A stretch of DNA of 64,000 nt from Meloidogyne chitwoodi (lineage: Eukaryota; Nematoda; Chromadorea; Rhabditida; Meloidogynidae): assembly GCA_015183035.1 (NCBI GenBank), contig JACZZP010000017.1, positions 806,001 to 870,000 on the forward strand. Reading direction: 5' to 3'. Numbering within the stretch: position 1 is the first letter of the stretch; each line of letters opens with the position of its first letter. The notes under the pieces are model-generated. The model had not been told where the DNA came from. It did not search any database and worked only from the letters and a program-made list of their open reading frames with translations. A program made the position numbers and the translations under genes. Below are positions 32,202 through 47,202 of the stretch, piece after piece.

Positions 32202-32352
32202 GCAATTCTATCTCATTAAATCTCTTAGTCAAAGGTATTTCCTTTCTTTCCATCAGAGTCTGAGCTTTGTTTAAAAGTTCAGACACTGCTTAAGTATATA
32301 CCCATATATTTTTGGCTTCTGAATTTTAGAAATTTTATTTAGTTAATTTTGG

Positions 32353-36369
<4,017 letters not shown>

Positions 36370-36639
36370 TTTAAATATTTTCCTTTTCATAAAAACACGC
36401 TGCTTTCACACCAAATCAAGCTTTCGAATTTTTGAAAATTTTCATATTATTAATTTTATTTTGTTTTTCTAATAAAATTATTTGTATACCTCGTTTGATT
36501 TTATTCTAGAAGGTAAACGAAAAGTTTGATATTGGAACTAACTTAAAACTAAAAATTATACTTTTAGACGATTCATAATAATCAACATGGTTTATTCCAA
36601 AAAATTAAACAACTTAATAGCAACAAATTTATGCAACAA

Positions 36640-37071
36640 TCACTTCTTGCTAGCTCCTTTTGTCTTCAACAATTTGTTCGCAATCTGTTGTTCCTCAACC
36701 TAAAAATAGAATGATTGATTTTAAAATTTTATAAGTATGACAAACAAGAAATGCGCGAATGATCCGCTGACGAACGGCGGCAGCACTCAAACAACCTCCA
36801 TATGCACGAGTCACAGTCTTGAGACGTTTGGTCATTTTGGAAAGTTGACGTGGGCGAGCAGCTTTGATCTAAAAAATTTCAACATTAAATATCAAAAAAT
36901 ATCTATAGCTTACCCCTTTAAGCGGAACACCAGTATCTCCGCATTTTGGAATGGAACCTTTCTTTTTGCGATAATGAAGTACATTGCGTCCACCAGGAGT
37001 TTTGACCACCTTTGTTTTATTCGATTTTGTATTGTAGCATAATCTTCGTCGATAAGTTAAACGTTGAGGCA
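36640..37071 (-). CDS. rpl-34: Ribosomal protein L34 (eL34)
   Basis: Two or three minus-strand exons, about 110 residues, complete. Hallmarks: [92 protein letters not shown] component of the cytosolic 60S subunit. I chose the ATG at 37071 because it gives the conserved MPQRL start; the frame extends slightly upstream without another ATG. The gene is convergent with jmjd-2 (271 nt between stops) and divergent from the threonyl-tRNA synthetase gene (about 450 nt). Codon use is less AT-biased than the neighbours, as expected for a highly expressed gene. Confidence 0.96.
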
Positions 37072-37523
37072 TTGTTAACAAGATCTAAAAACGATACATA
37101 ATTTAACAAATTCAGTATTATTCTTAAACACAAAAACTTAAAAAACAAGAAAAGAAAGTCATAATTTGAATTAGAATTCATTGTGAACCGTAAAAATCTG
37201 ACAAAAAGTGAATCATAATGCAAATAGAGTCAGAAAATCAAGAAAAAAATAAGTTGAAATAAAGAAAAAGACTCTAATGGGTCTTTGTCTAAATCGATAA
37301 TATAGTTGATGTCTAGCGATTAGCACTGGAACGTGGTTGTTCCAAGTCTATATAAATTTACCACGTTTTTTTATTGTATTTATGAATATAAATTAAAAAA
37401 TTTTCTTTTTTAACAACAGCATTTCTTTTAATCACGGTCTCTCTACTTCGTCTAAATTTTTTAAATAAATTAATTCGTCCGATCTCTGTTCTTCATCGCA
37501 ATAGAATTATTAATAATACAAAA
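37072..37523. promoter_or_regulatory. Divergent upstream region of rpl-34 and threonyl-tRNA synthetase
   Basis: 452 bases between two divergent starts. Near the right side a pyrimidine-rich TTTTCTTTTTTAACAACAG precedes CATTTC at about 37421 and looks like a splice or trans-splice acceptor for the synthetase mRNA. From there to the ATG the synthetase frame stays open but has no ATG. Nothing else recognised. Confidence 0.45.
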
Positions 37524-39986
37524 ATGGACCCAGAAGAAGCAGCCAAAAGAGATCATCGTAAAATTGGAAAAGATCAAGAGCTTTTTGTTTTTATTCCTCT
37601 TAGTCCTGGCTCAGTATGTTTTTTTTATTTAGTTTTTTAATTTTAATAATTTTAAGGCATTTTGGTATCCAAAAGGGACGCATATTTACAATACATTAGT
37701 TAACTTTATTAGACAGGAATACAGAAAGCGAGGATTTTTTGAGGTTTTTTTTTAAATTTTTAAGTGTAAAGACGTTCCGGCACTTGTGTAGATGGGACGG
37801 GTTTTTTTTGCGGACAAATTATTTTTGCGGACAATTTTTTATTCTCATATATATTTTTCATTATTTACAATTTGTGAAATTAAATTAAAAAAACAATCTT
37901 CTCCTCCAAATTTTCGTTTCCAAATAAATTCATGCAAATAACTTTCAATTTTTTACGCATTTCTGAGCCACAAATACATGTTCTTGTTTTGTGAAGCATA
38001 CCAAGACTAGAAAACCACTGTTGAAATTCATCATCTGGTAAGCTTATTTTGGTATATAATTGTAATAAAGTAAAATTTTTAAGAGTTTGAATCATTTTTT
38101 TTTTTGGATAATTGATTAACAAAAAGTATAAATGACAGGTAAGGAACATTTACACTTATTTGTTAGTCAAGTTACACTTATTGCCTTGGGAAAAAATCAA
38201 AAATAATTTGCCCGCAAAAAAAACCGTCCCATCTACACAAGTGCCGAGTTCCGAGTTTAACATTTGCTGAATTCAAAAGAAATACCCTAAAAATCGTAAA
38301 AGAACATTTTATAAATTTTTCTCGATTCCCCGAATTTTATGAGAACTTTTCAGCTTTCACATTGACTAGTTTATTAATTTTTATGTAGGTAATAACGCCA
38401 AATATTTACAATGTGAGGCTTTGGGAGCAATCTGGACATTGGCATCATTATGCTGATAATATGTTCAAGTTAGATTTTTTAAAAGAATTTTATATTAAAA
38501 ATCATGTTAAGATTTGAAATTGAAAAAGAGCAATATGGCTTGAAACCAATGAATTGCCCAGGACATGTCTTAATGTTTGATCACAAACCACGCTCTTATA
38601 ACGAACTTCCAATTCGATATGCTGATTTCGGTGTTCTACATAGGTATTTTTATTTACCTAAAAATAAATTTGACAGTTTCTAAAATGAAAATAAACGACG
38701 GGCAATTTTACTTCGATGATTGAGAGATAAAATTATCAAGGAATTTTATTTAAATTAAATTCTTTGGTAATTTTACTTAATTTTATCTTACTTTCATTAT
38801 TAGAAACGAAATGAGTGGAGCTTTGGGTGGTCTTACAAGACTGAGACGTTTTCAACAAGATGATGCCCATATTTTCTGTCGTTCTGATCAATTAGCTGAT
38901 GAAATAACTGCTTGTTTGGATTTTTTAAATTTTGTCTATAATGATGTTTTTGGATTTTCTTTCAAATTATTTTTGAGTACACGACCCGAGGATGGCTATT
39001 TGGGTGATTTAGCCAGTTGGGATTTAGCTGAAAAAGAATTAACTGAAGCTCTAAATATTAGTGGACATGAATGGGAGCTTAATGCTGGAGATGGAGCTTT
39101 TTATGGACCCAAGGTTTTTTTATCATAAAAATAATTTTAATTTTTCATTTATTCTCTTTTTTAGATTGATGTTCAAATAAAAGATGCGCTTGGTCGTTTT
39201 TGGCAATGTGCCACAATTCAGCTTGATTTCCAACAACCTCAACGTTTTGATTTGCATTATTTTGAGTAAGTGATCAATTTTTTATGAGACAAAAAAATAA
39301 AAAAAATTTTTATGGAAGAAGGGATTAGTTTAAATTTATGGTTTAGTTAAATATTATATTTTTTTATTAACTTTTAAATATTTCAGCGAGAACAAAGAGC
39401 GCCATCGTCCTGTAATGGTACGCTAATACTTTATTTAAAAATAAATCTTTAGATTTTTATTAAAATATAATTAACTAATTTGTTTATAAATTATTAAAAA
39501 TAATTTTATAGATTCATAGAGCTATTCTTGGCTCTGTTGAACGAATGATTGCAATTTTGGCAGAAAATTTTGCTGGTAAATGGCCTTTCTGGTTATCTCC
39601 TCGTCAAGCAAAAATAATTGTTGTTCATCAGAATGTTGTAGATTATGCAGTTAAAGTCCGTGAACAAATTTTTAGTGCTGGATTTGAAGTTGAATTTGAT
39701 GAAGATAATCCAGATACTTTAAATAAAAGAATTAGAAGTGCACAATTGGAACAATTTAATTTTATTTTGGTTGTAGGTAAAAAGGAAAAAGAAAATGGAA
39801 CAGTTAATGTACGAACGAGAGATAATCAGGTTAATATTAGTATTTTTAAATTAATTTTTAAAATATTAGGTTCGTGGAGAAATGAAAGTAGAAGTTTTAA
39901 TTAAAAAGTTTGGAAAATTTCGGGATACTTTTGCTAAGGATACAGAGAGTGCTGAAGCTTTTATTTGTGAAGAGAATGAAAAATGA
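37524..39986 (+). CDS. tars-1: Threonyl-tRNA synthetase lacking TGS and editing domains
   Basis: Nine plus-strand exons, about 430 residues. It begins [20 protein letters not shown], which is where the class II catalytic domain of eukaryotic ThrRS starts. Then come motif 1 ([16 protein letters not shown]), the Zn-ligand Cys in [15 protein letters not shown], motif 2 ([12 protein letters not shown], second Zn ligand His), [19 protein letters not shown], motif 3 ([16 protein letters not shown], third Zn ligand His), and the anticodon-binding domain ([36 protein letters not shown]). All catalytic residues visible are kept. The ~300-residue N-terminal TGS and editing domains of cytosolic ThrRS are absent. 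Upstream DNA is filled by rpl-34 and jmjd-2, and no ATG precedes in frame. It could be a mitochondrial-type or editing-free paralogue, or the N-terminal exons could be lost. Intron 2 hosts a 469-bp transposable element. Confidence 0.93.
37778..38246. mobile_element. Merlin-like non-autonomous DNA transposon in a tars intron
   Basis: Inverted ends of about 50 bp: left CGGCACTTGTGTAGATGGG, ACGGG, T-run, GCGGACAAATTATTTT; right, complemented, CGGCACTTGTGTAGATGGG, ACGG, T-run, GCGGGCAAATTATTTTTG. Inside lies a minus-strand frame with a transposase-like Cys motif. Flanks GACGTTCC (left) and GAGTTCC (right) are similar and might be a degraded 8-bp target duplication. Family placement on the internal frame is tentative. 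Confidence 0.8.
37880..38149 (-). pseudogene. Transposase N-terminal fragment (Merlin/IS1595-like?)
   Basis: A minus-strand frame of about 89 codons. It contains [39 protein letters not shown] and [13 protein letters not shown]. The combination W-hydrophobic-x-L-G-x-L then C-x-C-G-x-x-M resembles the zinc-ribbon lead of Merlin/IS1595 transposases (CP-x-CG). The DDE catalytic part is missing, and the frame ends inside the element. The gene-family call is an inference from a short motif. Confidence 0.45.
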
Positions 39987-41768
39987 AGAGATTAATATTT
40001 TGAGAAAATAAAATATTTTTTGTTGACAATTAAAATTGGCTTTTCTTTTAATTATTAATTATATATTTATTTAAAAAAAAGAAGAAACATTCTCAAATTT
40101 AAGATAATCAAAAACATATTGTTATTAAATAATTATGAAATATATGTTTGTTGTGTATGTGAATAAATGATTAGAAAAAGAATATAGGTATTTTTTAAAA
40201 ATATTTAATAAATAAATGTGATCTATATAATTAAGTAAAACAGATTGTTTTATATTTTGGTAAATCTATTTTATCACTTTTCTTATTTTTATGTGTTCAT
40301 TGCTGTTCTGTGGATGAAAATTTGTTAAAATTTTGTATCAATTTCTTTATTTAATTTTTTGATAAGAAATGTTTTTCAAAACTTATTATTATTCCTTTTT
40401 TATTCATAAAAAAGCAAAATATACGCTAACACCATTTTTATTTCCTTTTTTACCTAAAAAATTCCAACAACCCTTTTATAATCTTACTACTTTCAGATGA
40501 AGCAAAAATAAAAACAAAAGAATAGCTTCTTTTTTATTTATTTTTTTATTTTTCAATTCCAATGCCATCTCCAATTTTATTTTGCCCTTTTTATTAGTCT
40601 TAGATGGAATTTTTAGCCATTATTATATCTTTCTCTTTTCTCTCAATATTTTCTTTTTAAAATAAATACTTCCACAGATTTGACCAAAACAATTCTTTTA
40701 TTTATTTATTTATTTATTTATATTTCTTTTGTTTATTTAATTAATTTAATTAATTATTAATAAATTAATTTTATAATAATAATAATATTTATTTTTTTTA
40801 AATTTATTTGTTTCAAAAATATTAATTATCTTTCTCTTACTTGTATTTTTCTTTCAAATTTAAGATTAAATAATAATTTTATTTTTAAAAATTAAAATTT
40901 TCTTTTTATTAATTAATTTTGTAACAAATAAAAATATTTTTCTTTATTTTTTTCTCATTAAAAATTATTTAAAGGCTTTTTTGTTTATAGTAATTGTTTT
41001 TAAACTTCAAGAAAATTTCTCTCAAAATTAAAATAATAGAGGAAATGAATTAACAATAAAAAAATAAAATTAAAAGATGGCATTATTTAAAGGAGAAAAT
41101 AAAAAAAAGAGTCTTTTTATTATTATTTATTTAATTTTATTAATAAATTAATAATACGTGGGAATATTAAAAAAAAAAGTTTTTATTTTCTACTTTTAAA
41201 TAAATTAATTATTTTTTATTAAAATAATTAATTTTTCATTTTTATTAATAAAAAACTTTTTTTAATAAATAAATATATCTCTTCTTCAATTTACCTTTTA
41301 ATTTATTTATTTCGTGCCAAATTATTTTTATGTAAATATATTTTAGAAGAAAAAATATATAAATTTTTTTCTCTTCATTTTCCCAATAAAAATGATAAAT
41401 TTCCATTAAAAAAATAAAAGTTTAAATATATAATTATTATTAATATATTTTTTGTTTAAAATAAATGTTTTTTAAATTTATTTGTTTTTTTTTTTAGTAA
41501 AAAATAATAAAAAACTTTTTTTATATTTTTTTAAATATTTTTCTTATCTTCATATAATTACATAAATTATTTTAGTCTTTCTTTAACTAAATTTTGAAAA
41601 AAAAAAAAGTTTAATGGTCAAAATATTTATTTTTATATGAAAATATTTTGCAAACTTTTTAGCCTTTTAATGCAAAATTATACTATAAAATGAGAGTTAT
41701 AAATAAGTGAAGCAAAAATAAAATAAAAATATTTAGTTTTTTTCATATTAAAAATTTATTTAAAAAAA
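39987..41768. other. AT-rich intergenic DNA
   Basis: About 1.8 kb with long A/T runs, TTTATT simple repeats around 40700 and AATAAA-like signals just after the synthetase stop (about 40007). No gene, RNA or transposon end recognised. Confidence 0.6.
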
Positions 41769-42799
41769 ATGGATTTATTAATTCTTTGTTGTTTTGGTGG
41801 TATTCCTTTTATTCAATATCCTTCTTTTTATAAACAATCTTTTGAAAAAATTAGGCATCAATGGGATCCTACTGATTGGGTAGCTATTGACATTACTGGT
41901 TAGTTTATATTTAAATATATTTATTTATTTAATTATTAAAACATCTAAAGGGGATGAGTGTTTCTTTTCTTGTATATATCCAATATTTTCCTTTTTAAGA
42001 GAAAAGTTCTGTTGGGACTAGTTCTCGAGTAAATTATCTAACTTTTATGTGTCCCCTTGAAGGTGTTCTTTAAGTCAAATTAATTTATTTTTATTTTTTA
42101 AAATTATTAGATTCTCTTTTATTTGATTCTTCTTCTTCTTCAAATAATAATTATTCTTTTCCTTCATTATTAAAAACATTATTGCCTTTAGAAGAAGAAG
42201 ATATTTCAAAAAATTTAGACCAATGTGACCTCTGGAATTTAACTTTTGCTTCAAATTCTGATAAACATCTTTTTAAAAAAAATAAAGGAAAACTTAAATG
42301 CAGGTATTTATTATATTTTAAAAAATAAATATATGTAGGTATATATCTCTTTTTAAATATTCTTTTTTTTTTAAATATTGATTGTGCCAATAAAGCTCCA
42401 CCTTCTTTTCATTCTTTTTTTCCCTTTCTTTTTTTTAACATTTTTTAAAAGACTAAAATAAATTACTTCTTTTATTTAATAAAAATATATTTTTTTAATT
42501 TTTTTCTCTTTTTTTTTGGATAAATTAAATGTTTTATTTTAAATTTATTTTTATTTAATAAATAAATAATATTTAAAAATATTTTTTTTTCTTTTTTTAG
42601 ATGCCCATTAGAATATTTTGGAAAATCTTGTCAAAATCAAAAAAATAATAAAAAAATAATTAACAATAAATCTTTAAATAATTTAACTAAAAAAATGACA
42701 ACAAAAATTTACCAAGAAAATTCTTTTGTTTGGTTTTTGCTTGTTTTTATGATTTTAGCTGCTATTATGATTGGATTATTTATGGTAAAAACAAATTAA
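41769..42799 (+). CDS. Single-pass membrane protein with partial EGF-like module
   Basis: Four plus-strand exons (41769 to about 41898; 42000-42062; 42111-42302; 42601-42799) join in phase, about 190 residues. The N-terminus MDLLILCCFGGIPFIQYPSF may be an uncleaved or short signal. The middle is Ser/Asn/Leu-rich with N-x-[ST] sites. Before the membrane comes DQCDLWNLT and then CRCPLEYFGKSCQ, the C-x-C-x8-C end of an EGF module. A transmembrane helix (FVWFLLVFMILAAIMIGLFMV) ends the protein with the short tail KTN. Layout recalls the EGF-like gene at 14338, but the upstream cysteines do not complete a standard EGF. No orthologue recognised. Confidence 0.6.
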
Positions 42800-44017
42800 A
42801 TTTTAAAAATTAATTTTTTATTTTAATTTTTTAAATATATTTTATTTGTTCAGCTTTTTATGAGTTTTTAAAAAATAATTATTTTTAACAATTTTTAATT
42901 TTTTTAAAAATTACTTAACTCTATTGAGGGAAATTATTAATTAAGAATTATTATTTATTTTTAAAAAATATATTTATTTTTTTATCACTCAAATTTTTAT
43001 CCTTTTCTTATTTTTTGTAATCTTTAAAAAAAGAACAAAAGAATATATATAATATATTTATTTTTATTTTTGTAAAAAACATCAAAAAGTGGAAAGATTT
43101 TCGCGCGCTTTTCTTTTCCCTTTTGTTTGGCTTTGGAAGGGGAACAGCCGGAAAAGAAAATAAAAAGTTTTTTTAATTTTCTGAAACAAATTTTTTTTAT
43201 TATTTATTTTAAAAGAAAAGAATATATTTTTTTCTAAATTTCATAACTTTTTTTTTTAATAATTTTTTTATTTAATTTTTAATTATTTATTTTCCTTTTT
43301 TAATTAAAAAAATTATTTTTTATTAGTAAATTCTCTCTTTTTTTTTTTAATTTTTTTGTTATCTCTTAGAGCAGAGTTTTTTATTTTTGGCCAAAAACAA
43401 GCAGCCAGCTTTTATTTATTGATTTACATTTTTGCCATTGGCTTTTTTAGTATTTTTACTATTTTTTACCCATTAAAATAATATCCTTTTTTTAATAAAT
43501 TAAAATTTAAAAAATTATTTTACATTATTTTAAGAGTTTTTAATTATAAAATAAAATAAGATTATTTTTTACTGATAACAGTTGCTTTATTTTTTAATAA
43601 AATGCATTAAATAAAAAGCATCTTTATTTTTTACGGAAAAATGAATAATTTAAATAATAGAGATAGCTATAATAATAAATTATTGCTTTTTTTAATAAAA
43701 ATATTTTTTTAATATATTTTAAATTTTATTAATTAGAAAAAATAAATATAATTTTAATAATATTAATTTATTAATTTAAATTAAATAATACATATTTTAT
43801 TTTTTTTCAAAAATATATTTTCATTTTATTAAAAAGCTTGTATTAATGATTAAATATATATTTAGAGCAGTTGTGCCCAATTTATTATTTCTCTCTTTTT
43901 TTCCTTTTTTCTATTAAAAATATTTTTAAAAATAAAAAGAGAATGTTTTGAAAACAATTAATATTTTTATTTATTAAAAATTAATTTTTAAATTATTTAT
44001 AAATTTAAAAAAAAAAG
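42800..44017. other. AT-rich intergenic DNA
   Basis: A/T-rich spacer between two plus-strand genes. One GC-richer patch at about 43100-43150 (TTTCGCGCGCTTTTC, GGAAGGGGAACAGCCGGAAAAG) might be regulatory; no gene is visible. Confidence 0.5.
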
Positions 44018-44499
44018 ATGTTCCGAAGTTGTTGTTTTTGTGATTGTTTTGGTGGATTTCAAAATAATAAAAATTATGATCAACCATTAGATCCAAAAAC
44101 AATAAATAATTGTATGGAAGCAATCAAAAAACATGAAAAAGAAGAAAAAGCAAAATATTATAGAAATGAAAAATGGGTAAAAAAATAATTAAAAAAATAA
44201 TATTATTCTAAATTTTAATAAAATTAATTATTATAAAGTTTTATTTTTTTAATAATTTAATTATTTTATAGAAAATAGCATTACCACCACCCCAACAACA
44301 ACAACAACAATCATCATTATCATTATTATCAACATTTAATCATAATAATAATTCTATTATTATAGATTCTCGTCAACCTTTACTTCAACAAAATTTAATT
44401 CCAACAATTAGTGAATCTGTTCAAATTATTCCATCAAATAATAATAATAATAATAATATACGTTCTTGTTCTCCTCCTCCTTCTTATTGTTCTTCTTAA
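44018..44499 (+). CDS. Small Cys-headed, Gln/Asn-rich protein with PPxY motif
   Basis: Two plus-strand exons (44018-44175 and about 44271-44499), about 128 residues. It starts MFRSCCFCDCFGGFQN, a Cys cluster that could be palmitoylated. A charged helix follows (CMEAIKKHEKEEKAKYYRNEKW), then PPPQQQQQQSSLSLLS, Asn runs and a C-terminal CSPPPSYCSS with a PPxY (WW-domain binding) motif. Such a layout suits a small membrane-associated adaptor, but this is inference. No orthologue recognised. It lies downstream of the EGF-like membrane gene on the same strand, too far (1.2 kb) for an operon. Confidence 0.6.
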
Positions 44500-45392
44500 A
44501 ATTAAAATTTTAAAAAATAAAAAAATAATTTTTTTAATTAAAAAAATTAATCATTTTATTTTTATTTTTTGCATTTTTTAAATATTTTAAAATTAGGAAT
44601 TAAAAAATATAAAAAAATACACATAATAGACTATAACTTTTTACATTCTTTTATTTAATTAAAATATTTTATTAATTATTACCTAGGATTTTTAATAAAT
44701 AAAAATATTAAAAAGAATTGTATAAATTAATAATTAATCTTTTATTTATTTCTTTTTTTTGAAAAATTTATTTGATAATTCTACAAATTAACATTGTAAA
44801 TATATTTTTTTTAACTTTTTAATTTCTTTTCATTTTTGTAAATTGTTTTTTTTTATCATTCACTAGTCATCATAAAATAAATATTTGTCATTATTATATT
44901 TATGCTTTAACCGCCCAATTAATAAATATTTTTATATATTTTTTAAGATTAAATACTTAAAATATTTACATTTTTTAGAAGGGGAATTCAGATTTAGCTA
45001 CTAATAATAATAGCAAAATTAACCAACCTAAGGAAGTATATTCTTTCAAATCAGTTTCTTAAACATGGTTTTCTAGAAAAAGAATCGTTTTAAAATTTTT
45101 AAATAATTTTATTAAAGCTATTTGACTTCAGGGTAATTGTTAATTGGTAACTGAACAATGCTATTAGTATTTATTTTGACTTTTAAAAAATACCAGTACA
45201 GCATAGATATTTATTAACTAAGAACAAGGTATACAATTAGGTACATATAATATGATACAAACAACATTACATATATACAAATTATAAGTACAATGATGGG
45301 CAAAAATACAATAATAGTAATTAGGGAAACAAGGATATCGAATTATTATCACATTTATTATCCAATAGCATTTACCTATCAATCGACTCTCT
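44500..45392. other. Intergenic region
   Basis: About 0.9 kb between the small PPxY gene and the convergent MSP gene; AT-rich at the left, more balanced from 44980. No gene or inverted repeat seen. Confidence 0.5.
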
Positions 45393-45833
45393 TCATTCTG
45401 CGATCAGCGGCACATTCAGTTTGAACTCCGACGAGCTTCCAGGAGGAAACAAAGCCTTTGGATCAGTAGCATCAGGTGGAGCTGGCATGAAGTGAACTTC
45501 CAGACGACCATCAGCTTTAGGAGGACCTTCCTGAAGAAAAAAGTCTTTTTAAGGTTATTCATTTTCCTTCTCTCACCGTTCGACGCACAAGAACAGACGC
45601 ATCAGCGCCAGACTCAACGAACCCGAAGACAGGATTCACTCGGTAGTGCTCGTTGTCGGTTGACTTGATCTTGAAGGCATAGCGACCCTGAAAATGAGAA
45701 ACAGCTAATTTAAAGCATTAAACAAAAAGATGGTACATACCTCGGCTTTGGTGTTTTGAAGCTTTAGCGTGACTTCGCCTCCCACAGCAGGGACTTGGAT
45801 CGTTTCCGGATCGAGCGATACTGCTGTCGCCAT
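45393..45833 (-). CDS. Major Sperm Protein domain protein
   Basis: Three minus-strand exons, about 108 residues, a lone MSP fold. Blocks: SLDPETIQVPAVGGEVTLKL, RYAFKIKSTDNEHYRVNPVF, GFVESGADASVLVRRT, RLEVHFMPAPPDATDPKALF. Single-domain MSP-like proteins are nematode sperm proteins; in C. elegans the class P sperm-specific (SSP) group has this length and lacks the MSP N-terminus, so this is more likely SSP-like than the motility MSP itself. It is clearly less AT-rich than its neighbours. Spacing to the TMCO1 stop (302 nt) would allow co-transcription, but sperm-specific expression makes an own promoter more likely. This gene is the strongest taxonomic marker in the window. Confidence 0.92.
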
Positions 45834-46135
45834 ATTGAAGAGTTGTCGATCGTTGAGAGTATATTATGGATAAGGATGTTAACATATTAGCTTTTTATAG
45901 TGAAACAATTTATACAGGTGTTGGTATGGTCTAGTGGGAGTTATATATGTCGGAAGGCTTATTATATATAAAAGCCAGTCTAACCAACAGTAGAGTCGGA
46001 TATACTAGGACCTGATCTCTCTAATTCTTAATTTCAATGAGCATATTTTATTAAATTGAGGGCTTAATATTTGACAAACAAAAAAATAACATAATTATCA
46101 GATAATATAATTGTAACAATCAATTTTTATATAAA
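45834..46135. promoter_or_regulatory. Upstream region of the MSP-domain gene
   Basis: 302 bases containing less AT-biased sequence (GTTGTCGATCGTTGAGAG directly upstream of the start). GATA-type words occur (AGGATGTTAAC and TTATCAGATAA at about 46096). In C. elegans, msp genes carry GATA-type promoter sites; functional relevance here is inference. Confidence 0.35.
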
Positions 46136-46874
46136 TCACCGAAAAAGTTGATTGGATTGAGAACTTTGCCCAAAAAATCCACCCTGATTTTGACGGCTGA
46201 GTGCTCGTGAAGGAGCAAAACCAAGCACTTTTTGAAGGTTTTGGCGTAAAGTCATTGTACATAATATATAAAGGAAAATAAAACTACAGTCTGTATAATC
46301 CTCACCTTTAAAATAAATAGAAATAAATTTATTTTTAATAAAAGACTTACCAACAAGATTTCGATGACTTAAACCTTGGACCCATGTAATTGGTTCAAAA
46401 GGAAGTTTAGCCACAACACGTCCCTCAAAGATACTAGAGAAAGTACTTAATAGTGTCGTGAACACAAAACCAATTGCCATCCTTTAAATTTTATATTTAT
46501 TTAAATTAATTTGTTTCTTTTTTTTTTTAAATTTACATGGATTTCATTCTAAACATTGAAAGATCTCTATTCGTAGACTTTAATCGTTCCTCTTCACGTT
46601 CAATTTTCCTCTTCGTTGTTTTACTAGCGCTGTTTGCCGCTCCAACTCCTTGATCCCCTGAAGCCCCAATTGTTTCCTTTTTCTTTTCCAATTTCTTTGT
46701 TTTTCTCTCCATCGCATATTTTAAACGTTTGTATTCTTCAGATCTTAACAAAAAACCTTTTGCTATAAAACAATTTTAGAAAAAAAACCTGTAGACGAGC
46801 AGCCATGTAAGCCCCTCTCCAAGCAAAGCAGTAAACAATGCAATAAAAATAATTAATAAAGCATCACTATACAT
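46136..46874 (-). CDS. TMCO1: TMCO1 (ER calcium-load-activated channel / translocon factor)
   Basis: Four minus-strand exons, about 195 residues, complete. First exon: MYSDALLIIFIALFTALLGE (TM1) and LTWLLVYR. Then the signature coiled coil: YKRLKYAMERKTKKLEKKKE, KRKIEREEERLKSTNRDLSM and FRMKSM, followed by AIGFVFTTLLSTFSSIFEGR (TM2), VAKLPFEP, LSHRNLVGEDYTDCSFIFLY (TM3) and GFAPSRALSRQNQGGFFG. Order and words match vertebrate TMCO1 throughout. An insert of Gly/Ala/Ser (GASGDQGVGAANSAS) lengthens the coiled-coil loop. The protein sits in the ER membrane with the translocon and acts in Ca2+ release on overload. It starts 328 nt after the PheRS beta stop on the same strand. Confidence 0.95.
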
Positions 46875-47202
46875 TGTAAAAGCTCTTTTCTAAAATATAA
46901 AGGATTGTTTATTTAAAATAAAAATTAAAATATTGCAATAAAAAATATAAAAATTAATAAATGTCCAATCTCATGAATTTATAATTTTATGCAAAGAAAC
47001 GAGAATTTTTAAAAAACAATAAATATCAACCAAAATATTCAATTTATACTAAAGCTCACTAAAAGTTTTTTGAATGTCCCATCAAATAAAAAATAAAAAA
47101 AAATAATATGTATTAACTAATTAATTAAAAACAATAAAAGGAAAAATATAACAATTAAAATTCAATATTTTAATTTAAAACAAAAAAAAAGTTTAAAAAC
47201 AG
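46875..47202. other. Intergenic spacer between PheRS beta and TMCO1
   Basis: 328 bases of AT-rich DNA between two same-strand genes; if the cluster is an operon it would contain a polyadenylation site and a trans-splice acceptor. No other feature. Confidence 0.4.

Noticed and set aside
37300..37375. Possible tRNA between rpl-34 and the synthetase (CTAGCGATTAGCACTGG region)
   Set aside because: No B-box at the right distance and no closing acceptor stem.
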